Of a DNA stretch of 64,000 nt, positions 36,983-45,068 are shown piece after piece; positions within the stretch are counted from its first letter, which is position 1; every line of letters starts with the position of its first letter. The stretch is taken from NCBI RefSeq assembly GCF_001424645.1, contig NZ_LMQR01000002.1, forward strand, positions 62,179 to 126,178. The letters are read 5' to 3'. The DNA is from Frigoribacterium sp. Leaf415. GTDB taxonomy: Bacteria; Actinomycetota; Actinomycetes; Actinomycetales; Microbacteriaceae. The translations under genes were made by a program, and so were the position numbers. The notes under the pieces are model-generated. The model worked only from the letters and a program-made list of their open reading frames with translations, was not told the DNA's origin and searched no databases.

Positions 36983-37041
36983 CCGACCATTCTGCTGCCT
37001 GCCGGGCACCGACACGTCCCCGACTCCCGGCCGGGGGCGCG

Positions 37042-37047
37042 TAGCGT
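37042..37047 (+). promoter_or_regulatory. -10 box of a probable leaderless promoter
   Basis: TAGCGT, 6 nt before the ATG at 37054. Confidence 0.5.
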
Positions 37048-37053
37048 GTCGGG

Positions 37054-37338
37054 ATGACCACCGAGGTAGAGAACCGCCCCACGCAGAACCAGTACGCCCT
37101 CGTCGAGGACGGCGAGACGATCGGCTTCGCGGCCTACGACGTCGTCGGCCACGAGATCCGGTTCACCCACACCGAGATCGAGCCCAGCCGACGTTCGGCC
37201 GGCCTCGGGGCCCAACTCGTCCAGGGCGCCCTCGACGACGTGCGCGCGAACACCGACCTCCGCGTCGTGCCGCTCTGCCCGTTCGTGGTCGACTTCGTCG
37301 AGGACCACGTCGACTACCGCGAGCTGCTCGACCGCTGA
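37054..37338 (+). CDS. Small GNAT-like acetyltransferase (YidJ/NATD1 type)
   Basis: This 94-aa minimal GNAT protein has HTEIEPSRRSAGLGAQLVQGAL, including the acetyl-CoA loop, and the conserved VPLCPFVVDFVEDHVDYRELL ending. The family lacks the N-terminal half of normal GNAT enzymes; its substrate is unknown. TAGCGT 6 nt upstream supports the ATG. It is divergent from the DNA methyltransferase and convergent with the lipoate ligase, with a GGAGGCGCGG word in the gap at 37372. Confidence 0.88.
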   Translation: MTTEVENRPTQNQYALVEDGETIGFAAYDVVGHEIRFTHTEIEPSRRSAGLGAQLVQGALDDVRANTDLRVVPLCPFVVDFVEDHVDYRELLDR

Positions 37339-37408
37339 CCGCGGCCCGGTCGCCGAGGCGGATGCCGGGCAGGAGGCGCGGGTCGCCTCGTCGGCGCCCG
37401 TCGCGTGC

Positions 37409-38458
37409 TCAGGGCACGCGCGCCAGCCACTCGGGCGTCGCGAACTTCGAGGTGACGAGGTGCTCGGCCTTCTCGAGTTCGGCCTCGGTGACGTGGCCCT
37501 CGGTCGCCCCGTAGAGACCGGTGAAGGTCTGCTTGAGGCGCTCGATGATCTCGGCGCGGGGCAGGCCCGTCTGGCTGCGCAGCGGGTCGACGCGCTTGGC
37601 GGCGCTGGTCGTGCCCTTGTCGCTCATCTTCTCGCGGCCGATGCGCAGGACCTGCACCATCTTGTCGCCGTCCATGTCGTACGACATCGTGGCGTGGTGC
37701 AGCAGGGCCCCGTTGCCCAGGCGCTTCTGCGCGGCCCCGCCGATCTTGCCCTTGGCGCTCGTGATGTCGTTGAGCGGTTGGTAGAAGGCGTCGATGCCGA
37801 GCGACTTGAGCGCCGTGATCACCCATTCGTCGAGGTACGCGTACGAGTCGGCGAAGCTCATGCCCTGCACGAGCTCGCCCGGGGCGTAGAGCGAGTAGGT
37901 GACGATCGACTGCGCGTCCATGAACATGGCCCCACCGCCGCTGATGCGGCGCACGACCTCGAACCCGTGGGTCGAGGCGGCGTCGAGGTCGACCTCGTTC
38001 TTCAGCGACTGGAAGCTGCCGATCACGACGGCCGGCTGGTCCCACTCCCAGAAGCGCAGCGTCGGCCCGCGGCGACCCGCGCCCACCTCTTCGGTGAGCA
38101 CCTGGTCGAGGGCGAGGTGGACGTTGGGCGACACCGGGGCGTCGTGGATGATCTGCCAGTCGTAGTCGCGCCAGTCCGTCGCCTTCGAGAGGCTGCGACG
38201 GATCGCCACGGCGATCGCCTCGGGCGAGAAGCCCAGCAGCACCGCGTCGTCCGGCAGCCCCTGCTTGATCGTCGCCGCGATCGTCGCCGCGTCGGACTCG
38301 ACCGGCAGGCCGTTCACCGCCCGGTCGACGGCGTCGAGCGCCGTGTCGGGCTCGAGGAAGAAGTCACCGGCGAGACGGAACCCGGCGATGCGCCCTTCTC
38401 TGACGTCGAGGTCGACGACCACGAGCTTTCCGCCTGGGACCTTGTACTCACCGTGCAT
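37409..38458 (-). CDS. Lipoate-protein ligase with the accessory domain at the N-terminus
   Basis: This 349-aa enzyme activates lipoate with ATP and transfers it to lipoyl domains. The catalytic part starts near residue 95 and has RRISGGGAMFMD (lipoate loop) and NDITSAKGKIGGAAQKR with the conserved Lys. The first 90 residues, with GKLVVVDLDVREGRIAGFRLAGDFF and an LxG...A turn, resemble the small domain normally at the C-terminus of LplA. The domain order therefore looks reversed relative to E. coli LplA. It is close downstream of an alpha/beta hydrolase gene, 9 bp apart. Confidence 0.85.
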   Translation of the reverse strand: MHGEYKVPGGKLVVVDLDVREGRIAGFRLAGDFFLEPDTALDAVDRAVNGLPVESDAATIAATIKQGLPDDAVLLGFSPEAIAVAIRRSLSKATDWRDYDWQIIHDAPVSPNVHLALDQVLTEEVGAGRRGPTLRFWEWDQPAVVIGSFQSLKNEVDLDAASTHGFEVVRRISGGGAMFMDAQSIVTYSLYAPGELVQGMSFADSYAYLDEWVITALKSLGIDAFYQPLNDITSAKGKIGGAAQKRLGNGALLHHATMSYDMDGDKMVQVLRIGREKMSDKGTTSAAKRVDPLRSQTGLPRAEIIERLKQTFTGLYGATEGHVTEAELEKAEHLVTSKFATPEWLARVP

Positions 38459-38467
38459 GGACGCAGC

Positions 38468-39343
38468 CTATGCCTGGTGCCCCACGCGGTCGTCGAGCCA
38501 GCGCACCAGGTCGGCCACGACCTCGTCGCGGTTGGTCTCGCGGAACACCTCGTGCCGGGCGCCCTGGTAGACCACGAGCTCGACGTCGCTGAGCCGGCTG
38601 CGGTTGACGTACGCGTCGGCGAGCTTGCGAGCGCTGGCCTCGCCGCCGAGCGGATCGTCGTCGCCGACGAGGACGAGCACGGGCAGGTCGCTCGCGAGCC
38701 GGGTCGACGGGCGTCCCATCAGGCGCAGCGTGTCGGCCGTGCCGAAGAGCTGCCGGGCCGTCGCCTGCACCGAGAGGGGGTCGGCGGCCATGGCGTCGAC
38801 CACGGCCTGATCACGGCTGAGCCATTCGTAGCCGGTGTCGCCGAGGTGGGCATGCCGGGCGTTCAGGTCGCCCGCGTTCATGCTCCCGGGCATGCGGTAC
38901 GCCGTGCCGCTCAGCACGACGGCGTCGAACCGGTCGGACCCCTCGTCGACGAGCTTCTGCGCCATCAACGAGCCCCAGGAGTGCCCGAGCAGCACGAGCG
39001 GCGAGCCGGGGTTCTCGGAGCGCGCGATGCCCGTCAACCGGACCACCGCCTCCATCGCTCCGCGGAGCCCCGACGGGCCGAGGCGGCCGAGCTTCGTGCG
39101 GTCGCCGCCCCATTGCCCGAGGCCGGTCTCGCCGTGGCCGAGGTGGTCGTTCGCGTAAACCGTGTAGCCGGCTCGCACGAGGTCCTGCGCGAGGTCGTCG
39201 TAGCGCAGGGCGTACTCGCCGAGGCCGTGCGCGATCTGCACCACGGCCTTGGGCGCCGCGGCCTTCCAGACGTAGTAGTGCACGGTCACGCCGTGGGCGT
39301 CGGTGAACTCGTAGTCGCCTCGGGCGGCGGAGAAGGTGGGCAC
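38468..39343 (-). CDS. Alpha/beta hydrolase, monoacylglycerol lipase-like
   Basis: This 291-aa hydrolase has IAHGLGEYALRYDDLA (oxyanion side, about 36-51), NDHLGHGETG, the nucleophile elbow GHSWGS, Asp in LVGDDDPLGG and His in GARHEVFRE. These are the blocks of monoacylglycerol/lysophospholipid lipases. No signal peptide. The GTG start at 39343 is the only good one. It lies 9 bp upstream of the lipoate ligase on the same strand and is probably co-transcribed, although no functional link is obvious. Confidence 0.88.
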   Translation of the reverse strand: MPTFSAARGDYEFTDAHGVTVHYYVWKAAAPKAVVQIAHGLGEYALRYDDLAQDLVRAGYTVYANDHLGHGETGLGQWGGDRTKLGRLGPSGLRGAMEAVVRLTGIARSENPGSPLVLLGHSWGSLMAQKLVDEGSDRFDAVVLSGTAYRMPGSMNAGDLNARHAHLGDTGYEWLSRDQAVVDAMAADPLSVQATARQLFGTADTLRLMGRPSTRLASDLPVLVLVGDDDPLGGEASARKLADAYVNRSRLSDVELVVYQGARHEVFRETNRDEVVADLVRWLDDRVGHQA

Positions 39344-39399
39344 GGCCTCAGTCTCCCATCACCGGCCCGCCCCCGGGCCCCGGCCCCCGGGCCCGGCGT

Positions 39400-39457
39400 C
39401 GAGATGTCACGACTTGCCGCTCACGTTCGAAGGTGAGCGGCAAGTCGTGACATCTCG
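39400..39457. repeat. Long palindrome, copy B of the 2436 family
   Basis: Two perfect 25-nt arms (39400-39424 and 39433-39457) enclose the loop GTTCGAAG. The arm shares GAGATGTCACGACTTGCCGC with the copy at 2436-2499. It lies between two minus-strand genes, after the PepSY gene's promoter-distal end. Confidence 0.92.
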
Positions 39458-39481
39458 GCACCCCGGGGCAGGGCGGTCCCG

Positions 39482-40138
39482 TCAGCGGCGGGCGTCGACG
39501 TCCGTGCGCACGACGCCGAACGCCTGGTCGAGGTCGACGTCGACCTCGGTGCCGTCGTCGAGGCGCACGTCGACCTCGTAGGCCACGCCGGCGTCGTCGC
39601 TGCGGTCGGCGTCGGTCACCGTGCCCCCACCGGCGGCGGCGAGGGCGGCGGCCGCGGCCCGGTCGTAGTCGGCGCCGGTCAGGTCGTCGTCGCCGCGGGT
39701 CGAGTCGTCGACCGAGTCGTCGCGCCCCGAACCCGCGACGGGCGTCGGGGTGGCGTCCGACCCGAGCGAGTCGTCGTCGTCACGGTCGTCGCCCGCGACG
39801 GGCGTCGGGGTGGCCCCGGACCCGCGCGAGTCGTCGTCGACGCGGCTCGAGGTGACGGCGTAGTCGCCGTCGAGCAGCACCTTCGCCTCGCGGCCGTCGG
39901 GCAGGACGACCTCGACCTCGTAACCGACGAGTCCGTCGTCGAGGGTGTCCACCTCGGTCACGGTCCCGCCACCGGTCTCGGCGAGCGCCGCCGCCTGGGC
40001 CCGGTCGCGGGTCTGCGCGGACACGCCGTCGTCGAGCCCCGAGGCGAGGGCGACGCCGCCGCCGCCCAGCACGAGGACGCCGGCGATGCCGCCGGCGATC
40101 AGCAGGGACTTCTTCTTGGTGAGGGTGTTCTTCAGCAT
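39482..40138 (-). CDS. Membrane-anchored protein with two PepSY-like repeats
   Basis: This 218-aa protein has an N-terminal basic segment and one helix (about 11-32). Two related domains follow: RAQAAALAETGGGTVTEVD...GYEVEVVLPDGREAKVLLD and RAAAAALAAAGGGTVTDAD...AYEVDVRLDDGTEVDVDLD, matching the PepSY pattern. An Asp-rich linker containing two ATPTPVAG repeats joins them. PepSY domains often inhibit proteases or sense envelope state. It sits downstream of a two-component system and carries the same CTGAAG boxes upstream, so it is a probable target. Confidence 0.8.
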   Translation of the reverse strand: MLKNTLTKKKSLLIAGGIAGVLVLGGGGVALASGLDDGVSAQTRDRAQAAALAETGGGTVTEVDTLDDGLVGYEVEVVLPDGREAKVLLDGDYAVTSSRVDDDSRGSGATPTPVAGDDRDDDDSLGSDATPTPVAGSGRDDSVDDSTRGDDDLTGADYDRAAAAALAAAGGGTVTDADRSDDAGVAYEVDVRLDDGTEVDVDLDQAFGVVRTDVDARR

Positions 40139-40220
40139 GATTCGCTCCGTTCGTGGGGCCGCCGGGCGGCCGGGTCTGTCGCTCTCTCGAGCCGATGGAC
40201 CCCACTCTCGCGAGCGGGCA

Positions 40221-40247
40221 CTGAAGCCGTGCTGAAGTCCGCTGAAG
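40221..40247 (-). promoter_or_regulatory. Three direct repeats of CTGAAG, probable response-regulator box
   Basis: CTGAAG occurs at 40221, 40232 and 40242, one helical turn apart, 83 bp upstream of the PepSY start (read on the minus strand as CTTCAG). The same repeat pair is at 42715-42731 upstream of the response-regulator gene. Confidence 0.6.
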
Positions 40248-40369
40248 AACCGTTCAGGAGGCGCGGGTCACGTCGCCCGGGCAGGGCGGGTTCCCGTCCC
40301 CCTCGGCGGGTGGGCGCTCACCGGCCGCGGGGGGACGGGACCCGCCGAACACCCGGTGAGGCGCTCGGG

Positions 40370-41989
40370 TCAGGCCGGCCCGGCGGGGAGGTCGACCACG
40401 AACCGGGCACCACCGAGCGGCGACGTGGTGATCGACACCGAGCCCCCGTGCACCCGGACGATCTCGCGGACGATCGCCAGCCCCAACCCGCTGCCGCCCG
40501 AGTCGCGGGCGCGGGCCTCGTCCAGGCGCACGAACCGCTCGAAGACCCGCTCTCGGTCGGCCTCGGCGACTCCGGCCCCGTCGTCGTCGACGGTGAGGAC
40601 GGCTCGGCCGTCGCGCTCGTCGAGGGCGACGGCGACGCGGGTGTCGGCGTGCCGGGCCGCGTTCGCCACGAGGTTGTGCACGACCTGGCCGAGCAGCCCC
40701 TCGTCGCCGTCCACGCGGGCCGGGCCGACGGCCGTGGCGTCGACGGCGAGCGGCCCGCGACCGTCGGCGCGGGCGACGCCGCGCAGACGGGCGGTCTCGG
40801 CGACCACGAGATCGTCGAGGTCGACCGGGCGACGCGTCACCCCGAGGGCGCCCTCGTCCGCCCTGGCGAGGACCAACAGGCCCTGCACGAGCGCCGTCAG
40901 CCGCGCCTCCTCGCCGAGGACGGTGCCGGCCAGGGCCGCACCGTCGATGCTGCCGGGGTGCAGCAGCGCGACCTCGGCGTGCTGTCTGATCGTGGCGAGC
41001 GGCGTCTTGAGCTCGTGCGAGGCGTCGCCGACGAAGCGCCGCTGGGCCGTCGCCGACGAGTCGAGCCGGTCGAGCATGCCGTTCAGCGTGCGGGCGAGGC
41101 GGGCGATCTCGTCGCTGCCGCCCGGGTCGGGCAGTCGGTGCGACAGGCTCTGCGCCGTGACCGTGTCGACCTCGCGTCGCATCGACTCGACCGGACGCAG
41201 TGCGCGGCCGACCACGAGCCAGGTCGTGACGCCGAGCACGAGCAGCGCCACGGGGATCGCGACGCCGAGCGTCACGAGGCTGGCCGAGGAGGCGGCGCTC
41301 GCCTCGTCGAGGGAGCGCGCCGCGACGACGCCGTACTCGGTCGTCACGGTCGGGGCGGGTTCGGGGGTGGCCTCGGGCGTCGGGGTGGAGTCGTCGGCGT
41401 CGTCGTCGGCGTCGTCCGCGGCGTCGTCATCGTCGTCGCCGCCGGACCGCGAGGACGCGGTCGGAGTCGGTGTGGGCGTGGGCGTGGGCGTCGGTTCCGC
41501 GCTCGGCGTCGGCGTCGGCGTGGTCTCGACCCCGACGTCGTCCCGTTCGACGACGAACTCGTCGCCGTCGAGCGTCACGCGGTCACCCGACCCGGCCGCC
41601 GCGAGCGACGAGGCGGACTCGACGAGGTCGTCCTCTCCCCCGGCGGCGAGCACGCGGCCCGAGGAGTCGGTCACGACGACGAGGGCCCCCTCCGCCTCGC
41701 CCGCGACCGCGACGTCGGGCGTCGTACCGATCGCCAGGGCCGACACGGCGCGGTCCACGTCGGCCGAGGCGGACCGGCGTGGGCCGTCGGCGAGCACGGC
41801 CTGTTGCACGAGGGCGAAGACGAGCGCGAACAACCCGAGGGTCAGCGCCACGGCGAGCACGGCGGCCGCGGTGATGCGGGACCGCAGCGACGCCCGCCGG
41901 GGGCGACCCGACCCGGTGCCGGCGGACGGCCCGGTGCCGGCGGACGGCCCGGGCCCGGGCACCGGGACGCGAGGGGCGCGCTCAGCCAC
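40370..41989 (-). CDS. Sensor histidine kinase with extracytoplasmic sensor domain
   Basis: This 539-aa kinase has membrane helices near 38-62 and 255-280, a sensor domain between them containing a low-complexity Asp/Thr/Pro-rich stretch (GDDDDDAADDADDDADD), HAMP, the HisKA box FVGDASHELKTPLATIRQH and a HATPase with SGGSGLGLAIVREIVRVHGG. It is translationally coupled to the response regulator by an 8-bp overlap. The acidic repeat suggests cation sensing, but that is only a guess. Confidence 0.93.
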   Translation of the reverse strand: MAERAPRVPVPGPGPSAGTGPSAGTGSGRPRRASLRSRITAAAVLAVALTLGLFALVFALVQQAVLADGPRRSASADVDRAVSALAIGTTPDVAVAGEAEGALVVVTDSSGRVLAAGGEDDLVESASSLAAAGSGDRVTLDGDEFVVERDDVGVETTPTPTPSAEPTPTPTPTPTPTASSRSGGDDDDDAADDADDDADDSTPTPEATPEPAPTVTTEYGVVAARSLDEASAASSASLVTLGVAIPVALLVLGVTTWLVVGRALRPVESMRREVDTVTAQSLSHRLPDPGGSDEIARLARTLNGMLDRLDSSATAQRRFVGDASHELKTPLATIRQHAEVALLHPGSIDGAALAGTVLGEEARLTALVQGLLVLARADEGALGVTRRPVDLDDLVVAETARLRGVARADGRGPLAVDATAVGPARVDGDEGLLGQVVHNLVANAARHADTRVAVALDERDGRAVLTVDDDGAGVAEADRERVFERFVRLDEARARDSGGSGLGLAIVREIVRVHGGSVSITTSPLGGARFVVDLPAGPA

Positions 41990-42659
41990 CCCGCGCCTCC
42001 AGACGGTAGCCCGCCCCGCGCAGCGTGACGATGGCCTCGCGGCCGAACGGCCGGTCGACCTTGTTGCGCAGGTGGCGCACGTAGACCTCGACGATGTTGG
42101 GGTCGCCCTCGAAGTCGTCGTTCCAGACGCCGTCGAGCACCTCGCGCTTGGTCACGACGCTGCCGGCGTGACGCATGAGGAACTCGAGCACCGCGAACTC
42201 GCGGCTGGTGAGCTCGACCTCGACGTCGCCGCGGTGGACGCTGCGGGAGGCGGGGTCGAGGCGCAGGTCGCCGGCCTCGAGCACGACCGGTCGTTCGCGG
42301 GCACCCCGGCGGACCAGGGCGCGCAATCGGGCGAGCAGCACGGCGAAGGAGAACGGCTTGGTGAGGTAGTCGTCCGCACCGGTGTCGAGGGCCTCGACCT
42401 GGTCCCACTCGCCGTCCTTGGCGGTGAGCATGATGACGGGGGTCCAGTCGCCGCCCTCGCGCATGGCCCGGCAGACGGCGTAGCCGCTCATGCCCGGCAG
42501 CATGATGTCGAGGACCACCACGTCGTACGTGCCCTCGCGGGTGCGCCAGAGGCCGTCGGTGCCGGTCGGGGCGACGTCGACCGCGATGCCCTCGGCCTCG
42601 AGCCCGAGCCGAAGCCCCTCGGCCAGGGTCGCCTGGTCCTCGACGACGAGCACGCGCAC
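41982..42659 (-). CDS. OmpR-family response regulator
   Basis: This 225-aa regulator has receiver residues EDQ (7-9), phospho-acceptor Asp in VVLDIMLPG and Lys in TKPFSFAVLL, then a winged-helix domain ending AIVTLRGAGYRLEARGG. OmpR proteins bind tandem repeats 10-11 bp apart; CTGAAG pairs of that spacing lie upstream of this gene (42715-42731) and of the PepSY gene (40221-40247). The last codons include the CCGCGCCTCC word. Autoregulation is likely. Confidence 0.93.
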   Translation of the reverse strand: MRVLVVEDQATLAEGLRLGLEAEGIAVDVAPTGTDGLWRTREGTYDVVVLDIMLPGMSGYAVCRAMREGGDWTPVIMLTAKDGEWDQVEALDTGADDYLTKPFSFAVLLARLRALVRRGARERPVVLEAGDLRLDPASRSVHRGDVEVELTSREFAVLEFLMRHAGSVVTKREVLDGVWNDDFEGDPNIVEVYVRHLRNKVDRPFGREAIVTLRGAGYRLEARGG

Positions 42660-42714
42660 GGGGCCTCCCTCGGTCGCGCCGGGTGCGCGTCGTGCCCATC
42701 ATGGCGGGAACGCG

Positions 42715-42731
42715 CTGAAGCGCGGCTGAAG
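42715..42731 (-). promoter_or_regulatory. Pair of CTGAAG direct repeats upstream of the response regulator
   Basis: CTGAAG at 42715 and 42726, 11 bp apart, 56 bp before the regulator start. Confidence 0.55.
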
Positions 42732-42743
42732 CGGGCCGACCGA

Positions 42744-42779
42744 GGAGGCGCGGCGCGGGACTCCCCGCACCGCGCCTCC
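42744..42779. repeat. Inverted pair of the GGAGGCGCGG word
   Basis: GGAGGCGCGGCGCGGG and CCCGCACCGCGCCTCC pair around ACTC, 13 bp beyond the stop of the minus-strand SDR gene, where it could act as its terminator. Confidence 0.85.
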
Positions 42780-42792
42780 TGAGACACCGTCG

Positions 42793-43545
42793 TCAGTGCG
42801 CCGAGTAGCCGCCGTCGACGAGGTGGTAGCTGCCCGTGACGAACGACGCCTCGTCACTCAGCAGGAACAGGACGAGCGCCGAGACCTCGGCGTCGGTGCC
42901 CAGGCGGCCGGTGGCGTGCTGCGACTCGAGGTACGAGAGCGCGTCGCCGTCGAGGGACGCGCGCACGAGGGGCGTGTCGATGAAGCCGGGGCCGACCGCG
43001 TTCGTGCGGACGCCGCGCTTCGAGTACTCGAGCGCCGCGACCTTGGTCAGGCCGACGAGGGCGTGCTTGCTGGCGACGTAGGCCGCGTTCTGGGCGATGC
43101 CGACCGAGCCGAGCACCGAGCTCATGTTGACGATCGAGCCGCCGCCGGCCTCGACCATGGCGGGCAGCTGGTAGCGCAGGCCGTAGAAGACGCCGTCGAG
43201 GTCGACCGAGCGGACGCGGTCCCAGGCGGCGATGTCGTACTCGCCGATGTCGGCGGCCGGGGCTCCGATGCCGGCGTTGTTCACCGCGAGGTGCAGGGCG
43301 CCGTAGGTGGTCTTCGCGAACTCGACGGCCGCCTCGGACTGCTCGGGCTTCGCGGTGTTCTGCTCGAAGGCCACGGCCGTGCCGCCGGCGGCGACGATCT
43401 GGTCGACGACGCCCTGCGCCGCCTCGAGCTTGATGTCGGTGACGACCACCGACGCGCCCTCGGCCGCCAGGGAGCGCGAGATCGCGGCGCCGATGCCGCT
43501 GCCTCCGCCGGTGACGAGTGCCGTCTTGTCGCTGAACCGTGCCAT
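42793..43545 (-). CDS. Classical short-chain dehydrogenase/reductase
   Basis: This 250-aa NAD(P)-dependent oxidoreductase has the cofactor motif TGGGSGIG (13-20), NNAG, catalytic Ser in NMSSVLG and YVASK with Tyr and Lys, then the GPGFIDTPL segment. Length and motifs fit classical SDRs of the FabG/glucose-dehydrogenase kind; the substrate cannot be told. ATG 43545 has AGAGAGG as ribosome site. The GGAGGCGCGG hairpin follows its stop. Confidence 0.9.
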   Translation of the reverse strand: MARFSDKTALVTGGGSGIGAAISRSLAAEGASVVVTDIKLEAAQGVVDQIVAAGGTAVAFEQNTAKPEQSEAAVEFAKTTYGALHLAVNNAGIGAPAADIGEYDIAAWDRVRSVDLDGVFYGLRYQLPAMVEAGGGSIVNMSSVLGSVGIAQNAAYVASKHALVGLTKVAALEYSKRGVRTNAVGPGFIDTPLVRASLDGDALSYLESQHATGRLGTDAEVSALVLFLLSDEASFVTGSYHLVDGGYSAH

Positions 43546-43716
43546 GGTGTGTGCCTCTCTCCGTTCGTGGGCCGGCCGTCGGGCCGGTCGGGCTCGTCTA
43601 CGAGCCCGCCTGCGACCGTACGCCCGCAGGGACCCTCGGGCAACAGGTGTCGCTTTGCCCTCGGCGAAATTCGTGCAGTCCGTGCAGCTGGGCTCGTTCG
43701 GGGGCAGGGTGGCGGG

Positions 43717-44421
43717 ATGACCTCCCCCACGTCCTCCTCTCCGTCCACCGCTGTCCTCTTCGACATCGACGGCACCCTGGTGGACTCGAACTTCGCGCAC
43801 GTCGACGCCTGGTCGCGGGCCTTCACCGACGTCGGCCACTCCGTCGACAGCTGGCGGATCCACCGGTCGATCGGCAAGGACTCGGCCCTGCTGGTCGAAG
43901 GGCTGGTCGGGAAGGACGCCGCCGCGCGCCTCCTCGACGACGCGAAGGACGCCCACTCGCGCCACTACGCCGAGCACCTCGGCGACGAGGGCGACCTGCA
44001 CGTCTTCGAGCGGGCGACCGACCTGCTCGCCGAGCTCGCCCGCCGGGGCCACGGCGTCGTGCTCGCCACCAGTGCGCCCGAGGACGAGCTGAAGGCGCTG
44101 CGCGGCCTGCTCGACGTCGAGGACGCCCTCTGGGCCGTCACGTCGAGCGAGGACGTCGAGACCGCCAAACCCGACCCCGGCATCGTCGAGGTCGCCCTCG
44201 AGAAGGCGGACGTGCCGGCCGAGCGCGCCGTGATGGTCGGCGACGCCGTGTGGGACGTCGAGGCCGCGCACCGGGCGGGCGTGACCTGCGTCGGCGTGTT
44301 GAGCGGCGGCTTCTCCCGGGCCGAGCTGGTCGAGGTCGGGGCCGAGGAGGTCTACGACGACGTGGCCGACCTGCTCGCCCGGCTCGACGAGAGCGTGATC
44401 GGTCGGCTCGGGCGCGACTGA
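43717..44421 (+). CDS. HAD-superfamily hydrolase (subfamily IA)
   Basis: This 234-aa protein has motif I LFDIDGTLVDSN (14-25), a helical cap with HRSIGKDSALLVEGL, motif II ATSAP, Lys in ETAKPDPGIVEVAL and motif IV MVGDAVWDVEAAHRAG. It resembles phosphoglycolate phosphatase and beta-phosphoglucomutase relatives. It is divergent from the SDR gene and convergent with the VOC gene; the latter gap has a CCGCGCCTCC word at 44466. Confidence 0.88.
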   Translation: MTSPTSSSPSTAVLFDIDGTLVDSNFAHVDAWSRAFTDVGHSVDSWRIHRSIGKDSALLVEGLVGKDAAARLLDDAKDAHSRHYAEHLGDEGDLHVFERATDLLAELARRGHGVVLATSAPEDELKALRGLLDVEDALWAVTSSEDVETAKPDPGIVEVALEKADVPAERAVMVGDAVWDVEAAHRAGVTCVGVLSGGFSRAELVEVGAEEVYDDVADLLARLDESVIGRLGRD

Positions 44422-44501
44422 AGCGGGGCGGGCGGGCTGGGCCGGGGCGTCCTCGGCGACCGCCACCGCGCCTCCTCGTCCGTGGTCGGCGCGGCCCGGC
44501 C

Positions 44502-44921
44502 TCAGGCCGCGGCGCCGCCGACGTTGACCATCCAGTGCTGGCCGAAGCGGTCGTCCAGCATGCCGAACGAGTCACCCCACGGCGCCTGCGACAGGGCCTC
44601 GTGCACGGTTCCTCGCTCGGCGAGCGCAGCGAACCACGCCGTCAACTCGTCCGCGTCGTCGGGTCCGCCGAAGAGCGAGAGCGACACGCTGCTCGCCTCC
44701 TCGAGTGGGTACGAGTCGGGACGGTCCGCCCCCATCAGCAGCAGGCCCGACGGCGTCTTCAGCTGGGCGTGCATGACCTTCCCGGCCTCGTCGGACGAGC
44801 CCACGCCGAACTCGCCGAACGTGCTGAAGGTCGGGCTGCCGCCGAACACGGAGGCGTAGAACTCGAACGCCTCGCGCGTCTCGGAGCGGAACGCCAGGTA
44901 CGGGGTGAGCTGCACGGTCAC
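44502..44921 (-). CDS. VOC-superfamily protein (PhnB/glyoxalase-like)
   Basis: This 139-aa protein has the PhnB pattern: PYLAFRSETREAFEFYASVFGG (7-28), KVMHAQLKTPSGLLLMGAD, SLSLFGGPDDADELTAWFAAL and WGDSFGMLDDRFGQHWMVN. Such proteins are single-chain VOC folds, often of unknown substrate and lacking a full metal site. It precedes a Bcr/CflA-like MFS gene end on the same strand, 147 bp away. No clear partner. Confidence 0.85.
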   Translation of the reverse strand: MTVQLTPYLAFRSETREAFEFYASVFGGSPTFSTFGEFGVGSSDEAGKVMHAQLKTPSGLLLMGADRPDSYPLEEASSVSLSLFGGPDDADELTAWFAALAERGTVHEALSQAPWGDSFGMLDDRFGQHWMVNVGGAAA

Positions 44922-45068
44922 GGGGGCCTCCTCGGGTCACGGCGCCGGACGGCGTCGAGCCCAGGGTGGCACCGCCCGGTCCGGCGCACCAGCCCCCGGT
45001 CTCCGCCAGGAGGCGCGGGTCGCGCCGCCGGGGTCGGGTCGCGTGGGTGCCACCCGACGCCCCGTGGG

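Noticed and set aside
37372..37381. AGGAGG within the repeat word as a ribosome binding site
   Set aside because: Most intergenic copies lie at gene ends or in convergent gaps with no start codon at the right distance.
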